DNA of 6,456 nt from Burkholderiales bacterium (GTDB taxonomy: Bacteria; Pseudomonadota; Gammaproteobacteria; Burkholderiales; SG8-39): contig JAENXP010000141.1 of assembly GCA_016649475.1 (NCBI GenBank), forward strand, positions 1-6,456, in the 5' to 3' direction. Position numbers and translations under genes: made by a program. This document shows positions 1-5,100 of this stretch, in pieces; positions within the stretch are counted from its first letter, which is position 1, and every line of letters starts with the position of its first letter. Under the pieces are notes generated by a model, which worked only from the letters and a program-made list of their open reading frames with translations, made no database searches and was not told where the DNA came from.

Positions 1-2159
1 CCCAGCCGCACACCGCGATGTCCCAGCATCGGATTGACCTCGGCCAGAGCGCGAACTTTCCTGAGTATCGTTTCCTTCTTGTGGATCACATCTTGTTCCA
101 GATGCGACTCCTTGAAGATCTGCAGCCCGCCCTTCAGCTTGGTCAAGCCGTCGGCATATTGCTGGTAGAGCTTGGGATTGAGCAGCTTCATCGTATCGGG
201 CAACTCTTCCAGCCCCTTGATCGTATCGCTCAGGTGATGCAGGTTTGCGATCTCCAGCTCCAGCTGCGCCGCTGTCGGAAGGAACTCGTGCATCGGCGGA
301 TCGAGCAGGCGTATGGTCACCGGCAGTCCCTTCATCGCCTTGAAAATCCCCTTGAAATCCGAACGCTGTATCGGCAACAGCCGGTCCAGCGCCGCCTGGC
401 GCTGCTCCGCCGTCTCCGCCAGGATCATTTCCTGCATGATGGGCAGCCGGTCGGTGCTGTTGAACATGCGCTCGGTGCGCACCAGGCCGATGCCTTGCGC
501 GCCGAATTCGCGCGCACGCACCGCATCCTCGGGCGTGTCCGCATTGGCCATCACCTTGAGGGTCGCGGTCTCGTCCGCCCAGGCGAGCAGCGTGGCCATT
601 TCCTCCGAAAATTCGGCTTCCACCGTCGGCACCTCACCGGCGTAGACGTGGCCGGTGCCGCCGTCGATGGTAATCACGTCGCCCTCGTGCAGCGTGGTCT
701 CGCCGATGACGGCGCTGCGCGCCTTGTCGTCGATCACGATCTGCTCGCAACCGGAGACGCAGGGTTTGCCCATGCCGCGCGCGACCACCGCGGCGTGGGA
801 AGTCTTGCCGCCGCGGCTGGTGAGGATGCCCTGTGCACGGAAGAATCCATGGATATCTTCCGGCTTGGTTTCCTCGCGCACCAGGATTACTTTTTCGCCC
901 GCGTTGCCGCGCGCCTCGGCGGTGTTGGCGTCGAACACGATCTTGCCTGAGGCCGCGCCGGGCGAAGCCGGCAGCCCTTGCGCCAGCGATCTGCCGTGAA
1001 AATTCGGCGCCAACTGCGGCACCAGCAGCTGCTCGAGCATGGGCGGCTCGACGCGCAGCAGTGCGCGCTCCTTGGTGATCAGCCCCTCCTTGAACATTTC
1101 CACCGAGCTGCGCACCATGCCGCGTGCGTTCATCTTGCCGTTGCGGGTCTGCAGGCAATAAAGCGTGCCTTTTTCGATGGTGAACTCGAAATCCTGCACT
1201 TCTTGGTAATGCGCCTCCAGCCGGTTATGCAAATCCAGCAGCTGGCGGTAGATCTCGGGCATTTCCTGCTCCATATCCGCTATCGGCTTGGGCGTGCGGA
1301 TACCCGCAACCACATCCTCGCCCTGCGCATTGGTCAGGTATTCGCCGTAGATCACGTTCTCGCCGGTGCCGGGATTGCGCGTAAAGCCCACGCCGGTGCC
1401 GGAATCGCTGCCCATATTGCCGAACACCATGGTGCAGACGCTGACCGCGGTGCCGTTGGCTTTGTCCTTGGTGATCTTGAACTGCTTGCGATAGTCGACC
1501 GCGCGCTTGCCCATCCAGGAACGGAATACGGCGCCGACCGAGATTTCTAGTTGCTCAAATGGATCCTGCGGAAACGGCTTGCCGGTGTGACGCTTGACGA
1601 GGTCGAGGAATTCCCCGACCAGCTCCTTCAACTGCTCGGCGGACAGGTCCAGATCCAGGCGTGCGCCGTGTTTGCGCTTGAGCGCCTCCATCTTTTCCTT
1701 GAACTGCTTGTCCTCGATGCCAAGCGCGATGTTTCCGAACAACTGAATGAAGCGGCGATAGGCGTCGTAGGCAAAGCGCTCATCGCTGGTTTGCTTGATC
1801 AAGCCTTGCAGCGAGGCCTCGCTGAGGCCGAGGTTGAGTATGGTATCCATCATCCCCGGCATGGAGATCGCCGAGCCGGACCGCACCGAAACCAGCAGCG
1901 GGTTTTTGCCGCTGCCGAACCCCTTGCCGGTCTTCTTTTCCAAGGCCGCCATATGGGACTTGATCTCCTCCATCAACCCGACGGGCAGCTTGTTCGACTC
2001 GAGGTAGGCAAGACATGCCTCGGTGGACACGGTGAAGCCCGGCGGCACGTTCAGGCCGATCTGCGTCATCTCGCACAAACCTGCGCCCTTGCCGCCCAGC
2101 AGGATCTTGTTCTTGCCGTCGCCCTCTTCGAACGCGTAGATGTACTTTTTGGTATTCAT
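1..2159 (-). CDS. ppdK: Pyruvate phosphate dikinase, C-terminus cut by window edge
   Basis: This cytosolic enzyme interconverts pyruvate + ATP + Pi and PEP + AMP + PPi. The window holds 719 complete codons from ATG at 2159 and the frame is still open at the left edge. The N-terminal ATP-grasp domain shows LLGGKGAGL near residue 20, SVRSG at 91-95, SMPGMMDTI soon after, and DFEFTIE (323-329) leading to LQTRN. The swivel domain has GGKTSHAAVVARGMG with the phosphocarrier His at 455. The PEP/pyruvate barrel has Arg561 (GLVRTERMF) and Arg617 (IRLLDPP.HEF). These numbers match the well-studied Clostridium symbiosum enzyme exactly, which rules out the related PEP synthase. The Thr two residues before the His, the regulatory site in plant PPDK, is present. 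The barrel's later catalytic residues, including the C-terminal Cys, lie outside the window. About 50 extra residues sit between HEFLP and NPMLGHRG compared with the clostridial enzyme. An AGAGG ribosome site lies 7 nt before the ATG. The gene follows a stress-protein gene on the same strand. Confidence 0.97.
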   Translation of the reverse strand, partial: MNTKKYIYAFEEGDGKNKILLGGKGAGLCEMTQIGLNVPPGFTVSTEACLAYLESNKLPVGLMEEIKSHMAALEKKTGKGFGSGKNPLLVSVRSGSAISMPGMMDTILNLGLSEASLQGLIKQTSDERFAYDAYRRFIQLFGNIALGIEDKQFKEKMEALKRKHGARLDLDLSAEQLKELVGEFLDLVKRHTGKPFPQDPFEQLEISVGAVFRSWMGKRAVDYRKQFKITKDKANGTAVSVCTMVFGNMGSDSGTGVGFTRNPGTGENVIYGEYLTNAQGEDVVAGIRTPKPIADMEQEMPEIYRQLLDLHNRLEAHYQEVQDFEFTIEKGTLYCLQTRNGKMNARGMVRSSVEMFKEGLITKERALLRVEPPMLEQLLVPQLAPNFHGRSLAQGLPASPGAASGKIVFDANTAEARGNAGEKVILVREETKPEDIHGFFRAQGILTSRGGKTSHAAVVARGMGKPCVSGCEQIVIDDKARSAVIGETTLHEGDVITIDGGTGHVYAGEVPTVEAEFSEEMATLLAWADETATLKVMANADTPEDAVRAREFGAQGIGLVRTERMFNSTDRLPIMQEMILAETAEQRQAALDRLLPIQRSDFKGIFKAMKGLPVTIRLLDPPMHEFLPTAAQLELEIANLHHLSDTIKGLEELPDTMKLLNPKLYQQYADGLTKLKGGLQIFKESHLEQDVIHKKETILRKVRALAEVNPMLGHRGVRL

Positions 2160-2166
2160 GATGACG

Positions 2167-2171
2167 CCTCT
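2167..2171 (-). promoter_or_regulatory. Ribosome binding site of ppdK
   Basis: AGAGG on the minus strand, 7 nt upstream of the ATG at 2159. It fixes the start, since the PPDK homology also begins there with MNTKKYIYAFEEG. Confidence 0.75.
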
Positions 2172-2243
2172 AGAAATTGGCCGAACGTGGAATATCCATT
2201 AAACAGGCAGACGGCTGATCCGAACTCTTCAGCCGGCGCAACG

Positions 2244-2258
2244 GTGCGATTTTCGCAC
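2244..2258. repeat. 15-nt dyad in the ppdK leader
   Basis: A perfect inverted repeat, GTGCGA-TTT-TCGCAC on the plus strand, lies 85 bases upstream of the ppdK start. It could be a protein-binding site or a small hairpin in the ppdK 5' leader. I do not recognise it as the site of a named regulator, and no T-run follows on either strand, so it is not an intrinsic terminator. Confidence 0.4.
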
Positions 2259-2329
2259 AGGATGAGCCCTGCGCGATAGGCGCCGGCGGCGGCCGCGCGC
2301 GACGGCGCGTTGCGGTGCTCAGCCGCACA

Positions 2330-2368
2330 GCCGCAGCTGCGGCCTGCAATTCGAGGCGTTTAGCCTCG
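2330..2368. repeat. Palindrome and hairpin after the usp gene
   Basis: Two adjacent dyads follow the stress-protein stop codon. CGAGGC-GTTTA-GCCTCG (2352-2368) is a 6-bp stem beginning 12 bases past the stop. GCCGCAGCTGCGGC (2330-2343) is a perfect 14-nt palindrome. Neither is followed by a T-run on the minus strand, so termination here would be weak at best and read-through into ppdK is plausible. They may simply stabilise the 3' end of the usp message. Confidence 0.35.
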
Positions 2369-2380
2369 CGCAACCGGTCC

Positions 2381-3211
2381 CTAGTGGGACATCAGAATCG
2401 GCGCTGTCATCGATTCCAGTACGGTGCGCGTCGCGCCGCCCAGTACCCATTCCTGCAGTCGCGAATGGCCGTAGCCACCCATGACGATGAGATCTGCATC
2501 CAGGTCCGCGGCGCGCGACAGCAGTTCGTTGCCCACGTCGATCTCGGCGCCGTGATCCGTTTTCACCTCCACGCGCACGCCGTGGCGCGCGAGATACAGG
2601 CCGATATCGGCGCCGGGAACGCTGCCGTGCTCGCCGTGTTTGGGGTTCACTGCCATGACATGCACCGAGTCGGCGAGCCGCAGCATCGGGATAGCGTCGG
2701 TGACCGCGCGCGTCGCCTCGCGGCTCGCATTCCAGGAGACGAGTATCCGTTTGCCGATCGTGGTGAATCGCCCGGCGCTGGGCACGATCAGCACCGGCCG
2801 GCCGGAAGCAAGTACCAGGCGCGCGGGAAAATCCGAATCGACGCCTGCGCCGCCCGCTGACTCGGTCTGGCCGACCACCACCAGATCGGCGTAGCGCGCG
2901 TGCAATGTCATCGCCTCGACCGGGTCATCAATGGCACTGCGCCATTCGGTGTTGCTGAAACCCGCAGCTGTTGTCTGTTTGGCGAACTCGCGCCCGGCCA
3001 GCGCCGTCTCATCCGCAGCCGCGCGCTTTTGCGCTTCGACCAGGGCCGTTCCCATCTCCGCCATTACGTACCCGGGCGGTTCAAACGGCGCGATCGCGTG
3101 CAGCGCGACCAGATGCGCGTCGTGCTGCTGCGCAAGCCGGATCGACACCTCGACGCGCACTGCACAGCGCTTGCTGGGGTCGATGTGAACAAGAATCGTT
3201 TTGTAGCCCAT
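2381..3211 (-). CDS. Tandem universal stress protein (two UspA domains)
   Basis: A 276-residue soluble protein with two UspA folds. Domain 1 (about residues 3-144) opens with the typical strand YKTILVHID and ends with RPVLIVPS, but it lacks the glycine-rich ATP loop: the expected place reads GQTESAGGAGVDSDF. Domain 2 (about 154-276) opens with KRILVSWNAS and carries GGYG (245-248), nine residues, then GGAT (258-261). This is the family's G-x2-G-x9-G nucleotide-binding pattern with a slightly altered end. The length is usual for tandem Usp proteins. The reading frame extends upstream to 3343, but I chose the ATG at 3211 because GGAAGGA lies 6 nt before it and Usp homology starts there. Family members support survival under oxygen, energy or stationary-phase stress; the exact partner is unknown. 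A perfect FNR-type box upstream suggests induction at low oxygen. ppdK follows 221 bases downstream. Confidence 0.95.
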   Translation of the reverse strand: MGYKTILVHIDPSKRCAVRVEVSIRLAQQHDAHLVALHAIAPFEPPGYVMAEMGTALVEAQKRAAADETALAGREFAKQTTAAGFSNTEWRSAIDDPVEAMTLHARYADLVVVGQTESAGGAGVDSDFPARLVLASGRPVLIVPSAGRFTTIGKRILVSWNASREATRAVTDAIPMLRLADSVHVMAVNPKHGEHGSVPGADIGLYLARHGVRVEVKTDHGAEIDVGNELLSRAADLDADLIVMGGYGHSRLQEWVLGGATRTVLESMTAPILMSH

Positions 3212-3217
3212 AGTGAT

Positions 3218-3224
3218 TCCTTCC
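3218..3224 (-). promoter_or_regulatory. Ribosome binding site of the usp gene
   Basis: GGAAGGA on the minus strand, 6 nt upstream of the ATG at 3211. It favours this start over in-frame upstream ATGs, one of which lies just before this motif and has no comparable site. Confidence 0.85.
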
Positions 3225-3363
3225 ATTTGCATTGTCAGTGCACGGCCTGGCACGTCCGCCAGGGGTTCGCCCATTGCGTAGCTTCCAATTGACCGATCAG
3301 GCCGAGCGTAAGCATGACCGCGGCGCTCACCCCTCCCTTGCAATGCGACTGCGCCGCGAATCC

Positions 3364-3405
3364 ACCATAGCGCGGAGTCGGGCCGCGAATGTTGATGAAA
3401 ATCAA
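3364..3405 (-). promoter_or_regulatory. FNR/ANR-type promoter of the usp gene
   Basis: TTGATGAAAATCAA (3392-3405) is a perfect match to the FNR/ANR consensus TTGAT-N4-ATCAA. Downstream on the minus strand, TATGGT (3364-3369) could serve as the -10 element, which puts the start of transcription near 3357 and the box centre near -41.5. That is the class II activator position known for FNR-type regulators. The resulting leader before the usp ATG would be about 146 nt. The box is seen directly; the -10 element (4 of 6 bases) and start site are inferred. Confidence 0.75.
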
Positions 3406-3448
3406 GCTGCCGTCCGGGTACACGCAGACGGCCAGAATGCGGCCGGGG

Positions 3449-3489
3449 AAAGAAAAACGGACACTCGAAATCAGAATATCGAGTGTCCG
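3449..3489 (-). terminator. Leftward rho-independent terminator
   Basis: An 11-bp perfect stem CGGACACTCGA (3458-3468 paired with 3479-3489) closes a 10-nt loop. On the minus strand it is followed at once by TTTTTCTTT (3457-3449). The plus strand has no T-run after the stem, so the terminator acts leftward only. No protein gene on the minus strand ends here. The usp gene begins 240 bases downstream, so the terminator needs a short transcript to end. Confidence 0.85.
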
Positions 3490-3537
3490 CAAGATCCCTT
3501 CTGCCCAGAAGGATGGGAGGAAATCAGCAAAAGGGTG
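3449..3537 (-). ncRNA. Candidate oxygen-responsive small RNA, about 89 nt
   Basis: The putative transcript starts near 3536, set by the -10 element at 3543-3548, and ends in the intrinsic terminator at 3449-3489. Its 5' part is a pyrimidine-rich, probably single-stranded stretch containing UUUCCUCCC (3523-3515), complementary to Shine-Dalgarno sequences. Next comes a hairpin with stem CCUUCU/AGAAGG (3512-3507 and 3502-3497) and a GGGC loop, then the 11-bp terminator stem and a U-rich tail. An unpaired anti-SD region, a stem and a U-tailed terminator is the usual build of trans-acting bacterial sRNAs. FNR-controlled sRNAs are known in other bacteria (FnrS, AniS, PhrS), but I see no sequence likeness to them. 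The alternative is an attenuated leader of the usp message; the separate usp promoter downstream argues against that. Transcription is inferred. Confidence 0.55.
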
Positions 3538-3542
3538 AGCCA

Positions 3543-3583
3543 ATAGTATGCGGCGTACGGGCTCGCAGTTTGATCAAGGTCAA
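3543..3583 (-). promoter_or_regulatory. FNR/ANR-type promoter of the candidate small RNA
   Basis: TTGATCAAGGTCAA (3570-3583) matches the FNR consensus TTGAT-N4-ATCAA at 9 of 10 positions. On the minus strand, TACTAT (3543-3548) lies at the right distance to be a -10 element, with a start near 3536 and the box centre near -40.5. The -35 region (AAACTG) is poor, as expected for an activator-dependent class II promoter. The dyad is symmetric: on the plus strand TATCAG (3605-3610) has the same spacing and could serve the secreted-protein gene. Confidence 0.6.
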
Positions 3584-3770
3584 ATGCAGTGCGGATTTGG
3601 GCGATATCAGCCGAAGTAATATGAGCCATCGATCGCAAAATGACTGTACGTCACCTGCCAGACGGGGTTCGCCAGAGTAGAGTCCGGCTTCGGGCTCGTC
3701 CGGGCCCGCTCAGGTGCGGGCAGGGCAAGCAGGTGCATAATGCAGGCATCTGACCATGACATGGTGCCCG
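3584..3770. other. Upstream region of the secreted-protein gene
   Basis: No convincing gene is seen here. It probably holds the promoter and leader of the plus-strand gene. TATCAG (3605-3610) and TAATAT (3617-3622) are weak -10 candidates. A 6-bp hairpin GCCCGC-TCAGGT-GCGGGC (3704-3721) lies in the probable leader, about 50 bases before the start codon. Confidence 0.4.
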
Positions 3771-5018
3771 ATGAAATCCCGCCTTGTTGCCGCGGCCCTG
3801 GCCGTGTCCCTCCCGCTGCCGCTGCTGGCTCAGACGCAACAGATCAAGCCGCCGGTCGCGCGTTACTGGATGAGCGTAGAGACCGCGGGTGGCATGGGCA
3901 TGGACATACCGCCGGGGATGGGCGCTCTGATGCCGCCCGGGATGCAGGGTGGAAAGCAAATGCGGCTGGACCTCGGTTCAACGCGGCAGGCCGCAGGCGA
4001 CCCACGGGCAGCCCACGCCATCCCGCCAGGGCTTTCGATGGGTTCCAGCCTGCCTCTGATCACGCCGCAGGCCGAACGCGCAGCGGCGCGCGAGCGCGAC
4101 GAGGAACCCGAGTACGAACGCCCCAAGGGCAGGATGCTGATTTACTGGGGCTGCGGCGAATCTGTGCGCCCCGGCCAGCCGGTGATAATCGATTTCGCCA
4201 GCCTCAACGCGCAGGATGCCGCGCGCGCGTTCCGCAGCCGCTCGATTTCGCGGCCGCGCGGACCGGCGCCGGGGCGCAGCCGCACCTATGGCAGCTGGCC
4301 CAACCAAGAGGACTCAAAGGCGATACCGGCGGCTGGATCGCTGCGGGGCGAACACACGATAAGCGGAAATTACTCGCCTGAAATCCGCTTTTCGGTCGGC
4401 GAACGCCATGATTTCATGGACCCTGTCGCCTTCGAACCCGTACGCAAGACCCCGGGCGGCGCCTACGCTGTCCAATGGAAGAGCATACCCACCGCGATCG
4501 GCTACTTCGCGACTGCGATGGGCCAAGGAGACAAGCAGAACGATCTGGTGACCTGGTCTTCGAGCGAAGTTCAGGAAATGGGCCAGGTCCTGATGGACTA
4601 TATCCCGCCGGCGGAAGTCGAGCGCCTGATTCGCGAGAAAGTGGTGATGCCGCCGCAAACCACCGAATGCACGGTTCCCGCCGGCGTGTTCAAGAGCGAA
4701 GCGCCAATGCTCAATTTCATCGCCTACGGCAACGAGTTGAATCTGGTGCACCCGCCGCGCCCGAAAGATCCAAAGCAGGTCTGGGAACAGGAATGGGCGG
4801 TCAAACTGCGCCTCAAGTCGACCGCGATGACCATGCTGGCCGAGGGCGAGAGCGGCGGCGGGCGCCGCGGCAGATCCACTGCAGTGGAACCGGCGGCAGC
4901 ACCTGCGCCGCAGGCGGACACTGCGCCCGCGCAAGCCGACAAGCCGCAAGCCACGGATCCGGCAGAAGCCGTACAGGAAGGGGTGAAGGCGCTGCGCGGA
5001 ATCCTGCGTTTCTAGAAG
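3771..5018 (+). CDS. Secreted protein of unknown function, Met/Gly/Pro-rich near N-terminus
   Basis: I do not recognise this 414-residue protein. It begins with a typical Sec signal peptide: basic MKSR, a hydrophobic core to about residue 19, and likely cleavage near LLA-QTQ (residues 18-23). It is therefore probably periplasmic or exported. The mature protein opens with PPVARYWMSVETA, then a Met/Gly/Pro-rich segment at about 41-61 (GGMGMDIPPGMGALMPPGMQG). A charged stretch (about 100-121) leads to GRMLIYWGCGE, and a middle region contains FMDPVAFEPVRKTPGGAYAV. The C-terminal Ala/Pro-rich tail (about 359-414) looks disordered and ends EAVQEGVKALRGILRF. Two Cys (128, 300) could form a disulfide. 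There are no other membrane segments. An in-frame ATG at 3756 would add five residues (MTWCP); I prefer 3771 because the signal peptide starts there, though neither has a strong ribosome site. It converges with the gene to its right. Confidence 0.85.
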
Positions 5019-5033
5019 TCTGGAACAGTACGA

Positions 5034-5093
5034 GGAGATTTCTCCGCTCGCCCTCCCCTTGATCGGTGGCATTTCGGCAATTCCGAAATCTCC
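5034..5093. repeat. Overlapping hairpins between convergent genes
   Basis: The gap between the two convergent stop codons contains a 9-bp inverted repeat GGAGATTTC/GAAATCTCC (5034-5042, 5085-5093). It also has a compact 7-bp hairpin ATTTCGG-CAATT-CCGAAAT (5071-5089) that shares its right arm, so the two folds exclude each other. No T-run follows on either strand. It may act as a weak two-way terminator or 3'-end stabiliser. Confidence 0.35.
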
Positions 5094-5100
5094 CCGACGC

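Noticed and set aside
18..2279. Long plus-strand frames at 18-950, 978-1550 and 1551-2279
   Set aside because: All lie opposite the continuous PPDK frame, which carries every expected motif at the right spacing.
2170..2373. 67-codon minus-strand frame between usp and ppdK
   Set aside because: It has a TTG start, no ribosome site, and an Ala/Arg-rich composition typical of frames read through GC-rich DNA.
3212..3343. Upstream in-frame extension of the stress protein to 3343
   Set aside because: The added 44 residues are not Usp-like, and the best ribosome site sits directly before the ATG at 3211.
3235..3543. 102-codon minus-strand reading frame from TTG across the intergenic region
   Set aside because: It begins inside the predicted -10 element, has no ribosome site, and contains the whole intrinsic terminator. 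The protein shows no recognisable family features. I treat it as chance.
3704..3721. GC-rich hairpin before the secreted-protein gene as a terminator
   Set aside because: The stem is only 6 bp and no T-run follows on either strand.
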